Source of the DNA: Zoogloeaceae bacterium
GTDB taxonomy: Bacteria; Pseudomonadota; Gammaproteobacteria; Burkholderiales; Rhodocyclaceae
NCBI GenBank assembly: GCA_024235635.1
Contig: JACKMA010000002.1
Coordinates: 744,001-808,000 of the forward strand
DNA length: 64,000 bases
Direction of reading: 5' to 3'
Numbering within the stretch: the first letter of the stretch is position 1; each line of letters begins with the position of its first letter. A program made the translations under genes and the position numbers. Below are positions 27,356 through 38,740 of the stretch, in pieces. A model generated the notes under the pieces. It ran no database searches. It saw only the letters and a program-made list of their open reading frames with translations, and was not told where the DNA came from.

Positions 27356-29356
27356 ATGTTCGACAAGATCCTGATTGCCAACCGCGGCGAGATCGCCTGC
27401 CGCGTGATCAAGACCGCCCGCCGCATGGGCATCAAGACCGTGGCGGTGTATTCCGAGGCGGATGCCGGCGCACGCCACGTGCGCATGGCCGACGAGGCGC
27501 TGCTCATCGGACCGGCTCCGGTCAAGGAAAGCTACCTGGTGATCGACCGCCTCATCGCCGCAGCCAGACAGACCGGCGCCCAGGCAATCCACCCGGGCTA
27601 CGGCTTCTTGTCCGAGAACGAGGATTTCTGCCATGCCTGTGACAAGGCCGGCATCGTCTTCATCGGCCCGCCGGTGTCGGCGATCCGGTCCATGGGCTCC
27701 AAGTCGGAAGCCAAGAAGATCATGGGTGCGGCCGGCGTGCCGCTGACGCCTGGCTACCACGGCGACGACCAGGAACCCGGCCTGCTCAAGCGCGAGGCCG
27801 ACGCGATCGGCTATCCGGTGCTGATCAAGGCGGCGGCCGGTGGCGGTGGCAAGGGCATGCGGCTGGTCGAGCGCGGCGACGACTTCCTCGATTTGCTGGG
27901 CTCGTGCCAGCGCGAGGCGATCTCCAGCTTCGGCGACGACCACGTGCTGGTCGAGAAGTACCTCGTGCGCCCGCGCCACATCGAGATCCAGGTCTTTGCC
28001 GATGCCCACGGCAACTGCGTGTACCTGTTCGAGCGCGACTGCTCGGTGCAGCGCCGCCACCAGAAGGTGCTGGAGGAAGCACCGGCGCCCGGCATGACGC
28101 CGCAGCGACGTGCCGCGATGGGTCAGGCCGCGGTCGATGCGGCCAAGGCGGTGGGGTACGTCGGCGCTGGCACCGTCGAGTTCATCGCCAACCAGGACGG
28201 CAGCTTCTACTTCATGGAGATGAATACCCGGCTGCAGGTCGAGCACCCGGTGACCGAGATGATCACCGGCCTCGACCTGGTCGAGTGGCAGTTGCGGGTG
28301 GCGGCCGGCGAGCCGCTGCCGCTGGCCCAGGAACAGCTTGCGATCCGCGGCCACGCCCTCGAGGCCCGCATCTACGCCGAAGACCCGGACAAGGGTTTCC
28401 TGCCTTCGACCGGCAAGCTGCTGCATCTGGCGCCGCCCACCGAAGGCCTGCACGTGCGGGTCGATACCGGCGTCGAGGAAGGCGACGAAATCAGCCCCCA
28501 CTACGACCCGATGATCGCGAAGCTGATCGTCTGGGACCAGGACCGCGAGCGGGCGCTCGCGCGCATGCTGCAGGCACTGGCCGAGTATCGCGTGGTCGGC
28601 GTCGCCAACAACATCGAGTTCCTGTCGAGGCTGACCGCCTGCCCGGCCTTCGCGACGGCGGATCTCGATACCGGCCTGATCGAGCGCGAGAAGGCCTATC
28701 TGTTCCCCGAGCGCGCCGAGCCACCGGCCGAGGTCTGGCTGGTGGCGGCGCTGGCCGAACTCTTGCGCGAATCGAACCGCGCCCGCCGCCTTGCCGAGCA
28801 CGACCTGGATCCGCGCTCGCCATGGCACGCGCGCGACGGCTGGCGCCTGAACGCAACGGCCCACCGCACGCTGTGCTTCCGCCTCGACGACATCGAGAAG
28901 ACGGTCGCGGTCGCCTACCGCGGCCGGGCCTACACGCTCGCCGTCGATGGGCGCACGGTCGAGGCCCGCGGCGAGCGCAACCCGCGCGGGCCGATGCGGG
29001 TCGAGCTGGACGGCACGCGCATGGACGCCACCGTGGTGGTCGCCGGCGAAAAGCGCCACGTGTTTCTCAACGGCCGCGCCTGGCCGCTCGCCAACATCGA
29101 TCCGCTGCACCACGGCACCGACGCCAGCGGCGCCGAGGGCGGTCTGCTGGCGCCGATGCCGGGCAAGGTGATCGCGCTCATCGCCAGAACCGGAGCCAGC
29201 GTCGCGAAGGGGGCACCGCTGCTGATCCTGGAGGCGATGAAGATGGAGCACACCATCACCGCGCCCGAAGACGGCACCGTCCGTACCTTCCGCTTCGAGG
29301 TCGGCGACCAGGTCGGCGACGGCGACGAGTTGGTCGAGTTCGAGCCGGCCGCCTGA
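27356..29356 (+). CDS. liuD: 3-methylcrotonyl-CoA carboxylase alpha (biotin) subunit
   Basis: A 666-residue protein. The N-terminal biotin-carboxylase domain (1-450) starts FDKILIANRGEIACRV and contains GGGGKGMRLVE (ATP-binding loop) and FMEMNTRLQVEHPVTE. The BT linker follows, and the C-terminal biotinyl domain carries EAMKMEHT with the biotinylated Lys629. Together with LiuB it forms the 3-methylcrotonyl-CoA carboxylase. The start has an ATG 4 bp after bioB and good spacing to GAGGACTGAG. Confidence 0.96.
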   Translation: MFDKILIANRGEIACRVIKTARRMGIKTVAVYSEADAGARHVRMADEALLIGPAPVKESYLVIDRLIAAARQTGAQAIHPGYGFLSENEDFCHACDKAGIVFIGPPVSAIRSMGSKSEAKKIMGAAGVPLTPGYHGDDQEPGLLKREADAIGYPVLIKAAAGGGGKGMRLVERGDDFLDLLGSCQREAISSFGDDHVLVEKYLVRPRHIEIQVFADAHGNCVYLFERDCSVQRRHQKVLEEAPAPGMTPQRRAAMGQAAVDAAKAVGYVGAGTVEFIANQDGSFYFMEMNTRLQVEHPVTEMITGLDLVEWQLRVAAGEPLPLAQEQLAIRGHALEARIYAEDPDKGFLPSTGKLLHLAPPTEGLHVRVDTGVEEGDEISPHYDPMIAKLIVWDQDRERALARMLQALAEYRVVGVANNIEFLSRLTACPAFATADLDTGLIEREKAYLFPERAEPPAEVWLVAALAELLRESNRARRLAEHDLDPRSPWHARDGWRLNATAHRTLCFRLDDIEKTVAVAYRGRAYTLAVDGRTVEARGERNPRGPMRVELDGTRMDATVVVAGEKRHVFLNGRAWPLANIDPLHHGTDASGAEGGLLAPMPGKVIALIARTGASVAKGAPLLILEAMKMEHTITAPEDGTVRTFRFEVGDQVGDGDELVEFEPAA

Positions 29357-29425
29357 GACCACCACCCAATACCCCGAGCCGGCGATCGACCGGCCATCAC
29401 CCAAGGCATTCGCCGGAGACACCGC

Positions 29426-31114
29426 ATGACCGCAGCAAGCTACGTACATGGCGCATCCGACAAACCCCTGATCGGCCAGACCATCGGCCGCTTCTTCGAC
29501 GAAGCCTGCGAGCGTCACGCCGGGCGCGAAGCGCTGGTGGTCGCGCACCAGGGTGTGCGCCTGACCTATGGCGAGCTCAGGCGCCGCGTCGATGCGCTGG
29601 CCTGCGGGCTGATGCGCCTGGGCCTCGAAGCCGGTGCGCGCATCGGCATCTGGTCGCAGAACAATCTCGAATGGGCGTTGACCCAGTACGCCACGGCCAA
29701 GGCCGGACTGGTGCTGGTGAACATCAACCCGGCCTACCGGCTGGCCGAACTCGAATATGCGCTCAACAAGTCCGGCTGCCAGGCCCTGGTGCTGTCCCCG
29801 GCCTTCAAGAGCAGCGACTACCTCGGCATGGTGCGCACGCTGGCACCGGAACTCGCGCACTGCGAGCCCGGCAAGCTCACCAGCCGGAAGCTGCCGTGGC
29901 TTCAGGTCGTGATCCGCATGGGTCGGGAGCAGAGCCCGGGCATGCACAACTTCGACGAACTGCTGCGCACGCCAAGCCTTGACGAGCTGAATGCACTCGA
30001 ACTGCGCGGCGAGTTGCTGCGGTTCGACGACCCGATCAACATCCAGTTCACGTCGGGCACCACCGGTGCGCCCAAGGGGGCGACCCTCACCCACCACAAC
30101 ATCCTCAACAACGGCTATTTCGTCGGCGAGGCGATCCGCCTCACGGAAGACGATCGCGTCTGCATCCCGGTGCCGCTCTACCACTGTTTCGGCATGGTGA
30201 TGGGCAACCTCGGTTGCCTCACGCACGGCTCGACCGCGATCTATCCATCCGAGGCCTTCGAGCCGCTGGCGGTGCTGGAGGCACTCGCTGCGGAGCGTTG
30301 CACCGCGATGTACGGCGTGCCGACGATGTTCATCGCAGCGCTGCAGCATCCCGAGTTCGAACGCTTCGACCTCGCCAAACTGCGCACCGGCATCATGGCC
30401 GGCAGCCCCTGCCCGATCGAAGTGATGAAGCAGGTGGTCGGCAAAATGAACATGCAGCAGGTGACCATCGCCTACGGCATGACCGAGACTTCGCCGGTCT
30501 CCTTCCAGAGCGGCACCGACGATCCACTCGACCGGCGGGTAGCCACGGTCGGACGCGTCCATCCTCATTGCGAGGTCAAGATCGTCGGCGGCGAGGGCCA
30601 CATCGTGCCGCGCGGCGAGCCCGGCGAACTGTGCACTCGGGGCTACTCGGTGATGCTCGGCTACTGGGAGGACGAGACCAGGACCCACGAGGCGATCGAC
30701 GCCGCCGGCTGGATGCACACCGGCGACCTGGCCACGATCGACGACGACGGTTACTGCAGGATCGTCGGCCGCATCAAGGACATGGTGATCCGCGGTGGCG
30801 AGAATCTTTACCCGCGCGAGATCGAGGAATTCATCTATCGTCACCCGGCGGTGCTCGACGTGCAGGTGGTCGGCGTCCCCGACGACAAATACGGCGAGGA
30901 GCTGTGCGCATGGATCATCGTCCGCGCAGGCCAGACCCTCGGCGAACAGGACGTGCGCGATTTCTGCAAGGGACAGATCGCACACTACAAGGTGCCGCGC
31001 TATATCCGCTTCGTCGACAGCTTCCCGATGACCGTGACCGGCAAGATCCAGAAGTTCCAGATCCGCGAACAGATGAAGCGCGAGCTCGGCCTCGACGAAG
31101 TGAGCACCGCATGA
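29426..31114 (+). CDS. Acyl-CoA synthetase (AMP-binding, medium-chain/branched type)
   Basis: A 562-residue adenylate-forming enzyme. The core motifs FTSGTTGAPKGATLTHHN, YGMTETSPVSFQS, TGDLATIDDDGYCRIVGR and the C-terminal Lys region TVTGKIQKFQIREQMK are all intact. In this operon the likely substrate is isovalerate or another short branched acid, converted to its CoA ester for LiuA. The family also includes medium-chain fatty-acid ligases. It lies 69 bp after liuD and overlaps liuE by 4 bp. Confidence 0.88.
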   Translation: MTAASYVHGASDKPLIGQTIGRFFDEACERHAGREALVVAHQGVRLTYGELRRRVDALACGLMRLGLEAGARIGIWSQNNLEWALTQYATAKAGLVLVNINPAYRLAELEYALNKSGCQALVLSPAFKSSDYLGMVRTLAPELAHCEPGKLTSRKLPWLQVVIRMGREQSPGMHNFDELLRTPSLDELNALELRGELLRFDDPINIQFTSGTTGAPKGATLTHHNILNNGYFVGEAIRLTEDDRVCIPVPLYHCFGMVMGNLGCLTHGSTAIYPSEAFEPLAVLEALAAERCTAMYGVPTMFIAALQHPEFERFDLAKLRTGIMAGSPCPIEVMKQVVGKMNMQQVTIAYGMTETSPVSFQSGTDDPLDRRVATVGRVHPHCEVKIVGGEGHIVPRGEPGELCTRGYSVMLGYWEDETRTHEAIDAAGWMHTGDLATIDDDGYCRIVGRIKDMVIRGGENLYPREIEEFIYRHPAVLDVQVVGVPDDKYGEELCAWIIVRAGQTLGEQDVRDFCKGQIAHYKVPRYIRFVDSFPMTVTGKIQKFQIREQMKRELGLDEVSTA

Positions 31115-32036
31115 GCCGCCCCACCCACGTCAGGATCGTCGAAGTCGGCCCGCGCGACGGACTGCAGAACGAAAAGCAACTGGTGTCGACCGACACCAAG
31201 CTGGAGCTGATCGGGCGACTGGGCCAGGCCGGCCTGCAAGCGATCGAGGCGACCGCCTTCGTGTCGCCCAGATGGGTGCCGCAAATGGCCGACAGCGCCG
31301 AGCTCATGGCCCGACTGGACCGTCTGCCGTGGATCGCCTACCCGGTGCTGACGCCCAACATGAAGGGATTCGAGGCCGCGCTGGCCGCCGGCGCCGCAGA
31401 AGTGGCCGTGTTCGCTGCCGCCTCGGAATCCTTCAGCCACAAGAACATCAACTGTTCGATCGCCGAGTCACTTGACCGCTTCCGGCCGGTGGTCGAGGCC
31501 GCCGATGCGGCCGGCATCAACGTGCGTGGCTACGTCTCATGCGTGCTCGGCTGTCCGTACGAGGGCGAAATCGCGCCACGGGCAGTGGCCGACGTCGCCG
31601 CTGCGCTGCTCGAGATGGGCTGCTTCGAGGTGAGCCTGGGCGACACCATCGGCGTCGGTACGCCGGACAACACCCGACGGATGCTCGATGTGGTGGCGCG
31701 CCAAGTTCCGCTGGCCGCGCTGGCCGGCCACTTCCACGACACCTACGGCATGGCCATCGCCAACATCGTCGCTTCGCTCGACGCCGGCGTGACGGTCTTC
31801 GACGCCTCGGTCGGCGGGCTCGGCGGCTGCCCCTACGCGGCCGGCGCCTCGGGCAACGTCGCCACCGAGGACGTGGCCTATCTACTCGCCGGGCTGGGCA
31901 TCGAGACCGGAATCGACCTCGAGGCGCTGGTGGATGCCGCCGCCTGGATCAGCGACCGGCTCGGTCGCAACCCGGCCTCCAAGGTCGCGCGGGCGCTGCT
32001 CGCCAGGCGCGCCACCGCCCAGCCAGAGGAACACCG

Positions 32037-32049
<13 letters not shown>
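31111..32049 (+). CDS. liuE: Hydroxymethylglutaryl-CoA lyase
   Basis: A 312-residue TIM-barrel lyase that splits HMG-CoA into acetyl-CoA and acetoacetate. Visible are EVGPRDGLQNE (metal/substrate Arg-Asp), SFSHKNINCS, GYVSCVLGCPYEG and the signature GGLGGCPYAAGASGNVATED with the catalytic Cys loop. The ATG sits in the stop of the acyl-CoA synthetase gene, and the 3' end overlaps the acetoacetyl-CoA synthetase start by 13 bp. Confidence 0.96.
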
Positions 32050-34016
<1,967 letters not shown>

Positions 34017-35000
34017 TGTGGCAGGCACGAGACGGCAGCGGCGGACACGGTGGAACGCCATGAACGCACGCGGGGCGCCGCGGTACGGTCGCTGTGCCCG
34101 CTGAAACCCACGATGGGGCGGACCGCATCGGGCGTGCGGGACTGCGCGACGACGATAGGGCACCGGTACAGCGCCACCTCCGGCGCCAACTGGGCGACAT
34201 GGTCGCTGCCCGCGACGGCCACCTGCCGAGCAGACCGTCGCTGGATGGCGGTTGCGGCTCCGACGAGCACCTTCGGCGTCTGGCAGCGCAGTAGCCCGGG
34301 CGCTTCTGCGCCGACATCGACCAGTTGCCGATCGCCGACCGCGACCTGGCGATCATCGCGTCGAGTCTGAGCTCGCAGTGGTGCGATCCGCGGCACGCGC
34401 CGGGCGAGTTTGCGCGCTGCCTGAAGCCCGAATATCGCACCCTGCGGCCCAGGCACCATTTCGGTGTTGCGCACCGCCTTCGCCGGCATTGACGACGCCG
34501 ACCACGTGCCCGCCTGTGCCACCTCCTCGCACCGGCAGCGGGCAGCAGGGATCAAGGGCGGTGGCAGGTGCCTCGAGGCTCATCGCCAGCCCAGCGGCAT
34601 GCCCTGCGCTACCGACGATGCGCTCTTCATGCTGTTGAAGCGGAACTGAACCACTTCACCGGCCGCAGCGCGCAGGGATTGCCCGACATCGGGTGGCAAG
34701 CACCCAATCCCCTCGGCCTGCATTCACCCGGAAAGCCGCCTCGGACGCGGCGGCATCACGCGATCCCGCTGCCGCAGATAGCGGGCTTCGGCTGCCGACA
34801 GGATCGGGCGCCACCGCTACCCGAATACGGCCCCACCTTGCTGCAGCGCAGCTAAACCATCGTCCAATACCGCCCCCCGACGGTTCCGAATACTGTGTTC
34901 TCGCAGGCCTGAACTGCGCCGCGAATCGACACGATCGGCAGCGATCGATCGGCGAGACGAACCAGCAGGCATTTCATCCCAATTACAGACGGAGACAACG
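34017..35000. other. Long intergenic region before the tmo operon, no gene recognised
   Basis: About 980 bp. Several frames are open on both strands because of the high GC, but none has a ribosome binding site plus protein-like composition, and none resembles a family I know. A plus-strand patch around 34310-34480 (PIADRDLAIIASSLSSQW and on) could be the relic of a gene. The last 150 bp must contain the tmo promoter; see the separate TodT-box candidate. Confidence 0.4.
34853..34863 (+). promoter_or_regulatory. TodT-box-like half site upstream of the tmo operon
   Basis: TAAACCATCGT, about 140 bp before the first tmo ATG. From memory, TodT and TmoT bind AAAC-N4-GTTT palindromes about 100 bp upstream of the transcription start. 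Here the left half AAAC-CATC-GT is exact and the right half is degraded (GTCC). It fits the regulator gene at 44429 but is a single short match. Confidence 0.35.
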
Positions 35001-36506
35001 ATGGCCGTGCTCAATCGAATGGACTGGTATGACCTGGCCCGTTCCACCAATTGGACCCCCAAATACGTCGCCGAGGACGAATTGTTTCCGCCCAAACTGT
35101 CGGGTGAATTCGGATTGCCGCTGACGGCCTGGGAGGAATACGACGAGCCGTACAAACAGACCTATCCGGAATACGTGAAGGTGCAGCGCGAAAAGGATGC
35201 CGGCGCCTATTCGGTGAAAGCCGCGCTGGAGCGAAGCCGCATCTTCGAGAATGCCGACCCCGGCTGGAAATCGGTGATGAAGGCCCATTACGGCGCGATT
35301 GCCCGCGGCGAGTATGCGGCCGCCAGCGCCGAGGCCAGGATGATGCGTTTTTCCAAGGCGCCGGGGATGCGGAACATGGCCACGCTGGGCTGCATGGATG
35401 AGATCCGCCACGGCCAGATGCAGCTCTATTTCCCGCACGAGCACGTGGCCAAGGATCGCCAGATGGACTGGGCCTTCAAGGCCTACGACACCAATGAGTG
35501 GGCGATGATCGCCGCGCGTCATTTCTTCGACGACATCATGATGACGCGCGACGCGATCAGCGTATCGATCATGCTCACCTTCAGTTTCGAGACCGGCTTC
35601 ACCAACATGCAGTTTCTCGGCCTCGCCGCAGATGCGGCGGAGGCCGGCGACCATACCTTCGCCAACCTGATTTCCAGCATCCAGACCGACGAATCCCGCC
35701 ACGCCCAGATCGGCGGTCCGGCGCTCAAGGTGCTGATCGCGAACGGGCAGAAGCAGGAGGCTCAGAAGCGCGTCGACATCGCCCTGTGGGGAGCCTGGAA
35801 GCTGTTCTCGGTGCTGACCGGTCCGATCATGGACTACTACACGCCGCTCGAGCATCGCAAGCAGTCCTTCAAGGAATTCATGGAGGAATGGATCGTCGCC
35901 CAGTTCGAACGGGCACTCACCGACATGGGGCTGGACCTGCCCTGGTACTGGGACATCTTCCTCAAGGATTTGAGCGAGACCCACCACGGCATGCACATGG
36001 GCTCCTACTACTGGCGTCCCACGGTGTGGTGGAACCCGTCCGCCGGCATCACGCCGGCCGAGCGGGACTGGCTGGAGGAGAAATATCCGGGCTGGAACGA
36101 CACCTGGGGCCAGTGCTGGGACGTGATCATCGACAACGTGGTCGACGGCAACATGGCCAAGGCCTATCCGGAAACGCTGCCCTACGTTTGCAACATGTGC
36201 CAGTTGCCGATCCTCGGCACGCCGGGCAAGGGCTGGAACGTCAAGGACTATCCCCTCGAATACCAGGGGCGGCTCTATCACTTCGGCTCGGAGGTGGACC
36301 GCTGGGTCTTCGAGCAGGAGCCGGAACGCTACGCCGGCCACCTTTCGATCGTGGACCGCTTCCTCGCCGGGATGATCCAGCCGATGAACCTGGAAGGCGC
36401 CCTCGCCTACATGAACATCGGTCCCGGCGAATGTGGCGACGACGCCCACAACTACGCCTGGGCCGAGGTCTATCGCGCGCTGCGCGCCGAACGCAAGGCG
36501 GTCTGA
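35001..36506 (+). CDS. tmoA: Toluene-4-monooxygenase-like hydroxylase alpha subunit
   Basis: The 501-residue catalytic subunit of a four-component aromatic/alkene monooxygenase. The carboxylate-bridged di-iron ligands are all present at the positions known for TmoA: Glu104, Glu134, His137 (MDEIRHGQ), Glu197 (SFETGFT), Glu231 and His234 (TDESRHAQ). Pocket residues Ile100, Gly103, Ala107, Phe196, Thr201 and Phe205 equal those I remember for toluene-4-monooxygenase, so para-hydroxylation of toluene-type substrates is likely. CTGACGG-type spacing before the ATG includes GGAGACAACG. First of six consecutive hydroxylase genes. Confidence 0.95.
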   Translation: MAVLNRMDWYDLARSTNWTPKYVAEDELFPPKLSGEFGLPLTAWEEYDEPYKQTYPEYVKVQREKDAGAYSVKAALERSRIFENADPGWKSVMKAHYGAIARGEYAAASAEARMMRFSKAPGMRNMATLGCMDEIRHGQMQLYFPHEHVAKDRQMDWAFKAYDTNEWAMIAARHFFDDIMMTRDAISVSIMLTFSFETGFTNMQFLGLAADAAEAGDHTFANLISSIQTDESRHAQIGGPALKVLIANGQKQEAQKRVDIALWGAWKLFSVLTGPIMDYYTPLEHRKQSFKEFMEEWIVAQFERALTDMGLDLPWYWDIFLKDLSETHHGMHMGSYYWRPTVWWNPSAGITPAERDWLEEKYPGWNDTWGQCWDVIIDNVVDGNMAKAYPETLPYVCNMCQLPILGTPGKGWNVKDYPLEYQGRLYHFGSEVDRWVFEQEPERYAGHLSIVDRFLAGMIQPMNLEGALAYMNIGPGECGDDAHNYAWAEVYRALRAERKAV

Positions 36507-36566
36507 CAACGATCCGATGCGCCCGGCAGAGCGTTGTCGGGCGATCCGCACGAGGAGATTCGCAAC

Positions 36567-36833
36567 ATGGCTCTATTTCCACTGACCTCGAATTTCGAGG
36601 GGGACTTCGTTCTGCAATTGGTGCCGGTCGACACCGAGAACACCATGGACGAAGTGGCCGCCGCCGCGGCGGTTCACTCCGTCGGCCGACGGGTGCGCGA
36701 CCGGCCCGGTCACATCCTGCGGGTCCGCCGGCAGGGCAGCGAGGCGTTTCTGCCACGCGACATGAAGGTGGCGGAAGCCGGCTTCATGCCCACCGAGACG
36801 GTCGAGATCATCTGGCAGGCGCCCGCTGCCTGA
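36567..36833 (+). CDS. tmoB: Toluene monooxygenase hydroxylase gamma subunit
   Basis: An 88-residue protein with a ubiquitin-like fold pattern (MALFPLTSNFEGDFVLQLVP, RVRRQGSEAFLPRDMKVAEA, TETVEIIWQAP), the size and order expected of TmoB/TouB, the small structural subunit of the (alpha-beta-gamma)2 hydroxylase. GAGGAGATT lies 7 bp before the ATG. It is 60 bp after tmoA and 26 bp before tmoC. Confidence 0.93.
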   Translation: MALFPLTSNFEGDFVLQLVPVDTENTMDEVAAAAAVHSVGRRVRDRPGHILRVRRQGSEAFLPRDMKVAEAGFMPTETVEIIWQAPAA

Positions 36834-36859
36834 GCGGCTGGCCGAGAAGGGAGCAAGTC

Positions 36860-37195
36860 ATGAGTTTCGACAAGGTATGCACGCTCGACGATGTCTGGGA
36901 AGGCGAGATGGCGCCCTACACCGTCAATGGCCACGAGATCGTCCTGGTGTGCGCGGATGGCGGTGAGATCAAGGCCTTCCAGGGCGTCTGTCCGCATCAG
37001 GACATCGCACTCTGCGAGGGCAAGTTCGACGGCGAGAAACTGATCTGCCGCGCGCATCTGTGGCAGTTCGACGCCAGGACCGGCAAGGGCATCAACCCGG
37101 ACGATTGCGCCCTGGCGGTCTATCCGGTGCGCATCGAGGGGGATGACATCCTGGTGCAGACGGATGGCGTCGAACCCCTTTTTGCGCACAGCTGA
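36860..37195 (+). CDS. tmoC: Rieske-type ferredoxin of the toluene monooxygenase
   Basis: A 111-residue Rieske [2Fe-2S] protein with both ligand motifs, Cys44-x-His46 (VCPHQDIALCEG) and Cys63-x2-His66 (CRAHLWQFD). It carries electrons from the TmoF reductase to the di-iron hydroxylase. The start at 36860 is given by AAGGGAG upstream. Length and order match TmoC of known toluene-4-monooxygenases. Confidence 0.95.
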   Translation: MSFDKVCTLDDVWEGEMAPYTVNGHEIVLVCADGGEIKAFQGVCPHQDIALCEGKFDGEKLICRAHLWQFDARTGKGINPDDCALAVYPVRIEGDDILVQTDGVEPLFAHS

Positions 37196-37250
37196 TGCGT
37201 GCCATGTTCCGTTCGAAGGCGGACGGGACGATCCCCGGAAGGAGACAAGC

Positions 37251-37565
37251 ATGAATACGGCAGTTTTGGGTCAGGCCTACCGCAACAATCTCGTCGGGCC
37301 GGTCATGAGGGCGGGGGATCTGGCCCAGGCGGTGATCGAGGCCGCCCGAACGGACAACCCCGGCAAGGACATCTTCGTGGACGACAAGCGGGCCTACATC
37401 CGCATTCACGCCGAGCAGGAAATGATCCTGCGTCAGGCCACCATCGAGGAAGAGCTGGGGCGCCCGTTCCGCATGAACGACCTCGAAGTGGACCTCAGTT
37501 CCTTCGCCGGCCAGATCGAGAGCGGGGACGATTCGATCCGCTTCTATTTCGTCAAGAAGCTCTGA
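37251..37565 (+). CDS. tmoD: Catalytic effector protein of the toluene monooxygenase
   Basis: A 104-residue cofactor-less effector (MmoB/TmoD family) that binds the hydroxylase and tunes its active site. Recognised by NNLVGPVMRAGDLAQAVIEA, DKRAYIRIHAEQEM and RPFRMNDLEVDLSSFAG. The start at 37251 follows GGAAGGAGACAAGC. Confidence 0.94.
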   Translation: MNTAVLGQAYRNNLVGPVMRAGDLAQAVIEAARTDNPGKDIFVDDKRAYIRIHAEQEMILRQATIEEELGRPFRMNDLEVDLSSFAGQIESGDDSIRFYFVKKL

Positions 37566-37697
37566 CCCGCCCCTCAACCGCCGCCTGACGACGGCCGGTC
37601 CGAGCGGAAAAACACGAACCACACCTGGGGCAGCTCGGCACTTGCCCGCGAGCTGCGGGACGCGCTCGCCCCATCACGGAGACACGAGGAGAAATCG

Positions 37698-38684
37698 ATG
37701 TCGGACATTCAGATCCTGAAGCCCCAGAAGACCTGGAGCCACCTGGCCGCCCGGCGCCGCAAGCCGAGCGAATACGAGATCGTCAGCACCAACCTCCATT
37801 ACAACGACCGGGATGCGGCATCGCCCTACGAACTCGACCCGGGCATGTTCATGAACGAGTGGTACAAGAAGCACACCTTCGACACTGCGCTCAAGCATGC
37901 CGACTGGAACGCCTTCCGCGATCCGGACGAAGTCGTCTATCGCACCTACAACCTGATGCAGGATGGGCAGGAGACCTATGTCTTCGGGCTCTTCAACCAG
38001 TTCAACGAGCGCGAGCACGACAAGGCCCTGGATCCGCGCTGGGCGGGCAGCCTCGGCCGCCTGTACGCCCCTGCCCGCTTCCTGTTCCATGCGCTGCAGA
38101 TGGCGTCGGCGTACGTCGGCCAGGTGTCGCCCGCCAGCACGCTGACCAACTGCAATTATTTCCAGATGGCCGACAGTCTGCGCTGGCTCAGCCATACCGC
38201 GTATCGCACCCGCGAACTGGCACTGGCTTTCCCCGACCAGGGATTCGGCCGTGACGAGCGGCGCTACTGGGAACAGGATCCGGTCTGGCAGGGTTTCCGC
38301 GAACTCGTCGAAAAGGCACTTACGACGTGGGATTGGGGCGAGGCCATCGTGGCCTTGAGCCTGGTCGTCAAACCCGCGGTGGAAGAGGCAGTACTGCGCC
38401 AACTCGGGGCCTCCGCGCGGCACAACGGCGACACCCTGCTGGGTCTGCTGACCGACGCCCAGCTCATCGATGCAGACCGCCACCGTCGCTGGACGGCGGC
38501 CTTCGTCGCCATGGCGCTCGAAACGACCGGGAACCTCGAGTTGATGATGGCCTGGATCGCGTGCTGGGCGCCCCTCGCCGATCGTGCCATCGAGGCCTAC
38601 TGCGGCGCCCTGCCGGATGCGCCGGGCGCCGCCGACGCCGCCCGTGCCGCAACGCGCGACATCCGTCGCGGCCTGGGTCTCTGA
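37698..38684 (+). CDS. tmoE: Toluene monooxygenase hydroxylase beta subunit
   Basis: A 328-residue non-catalytic ferritin-like subunit that pairs with TmoA. Family segments are KPQKTWSHLAARRRKPSEYE, TYNLMQDGQETYVFGLFNQF and NCNYFQMADSLRWLSHTAYR. It is 132 bp after tmoD; the gap holds no gene, only GGAGACACGAGGAG-type binding sites before the ATG. Length fits TmoE. Confidence 0.94.
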   Translation: MSDIQILKPQKTWSHLAARRRKPSEYEIVSTNLHYNDRDAASPYELDPGMFMNEWYKKHTFDTALKHADWNAFRDPDEVVYRTYNLMQDGQETYVFGLFNQFNEREHDKALDPRWAGSLGRLYAPARFLFHALQMASAYVGQVSPASTLTNCNYFQMADSLRWLSHTAYRTRELALAFPDQGFGRDERRYWEQDPVWQGFRELVEKALTTWDWGEAIVALSLVVKPAVEEAVLRQLGASARHNGDTLLGLLTDAQLIDADRHRRWTAAFVAMALETTGNLELMMAWIACWAPLADRAIEAYCGALPDAPGAADAARAATRDIRRGLGL

Positions 38685-38740
38685 GCACGACTCGACGGCC
38701 GGTCGCCTTGCCACAGGCGGCCGGCTACCGGAGGGAACCC

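Noticed and set aside
27143..30985. A 1280-codon open frame on the minus strand across liuD and the acyl-CoA synthetase
   Set aside because: It is the antisense shadow of two unmistakable plus-strand genes, caused by high GC; its product has no recognisable domain and is His/Asp/Ala-rich throughout.
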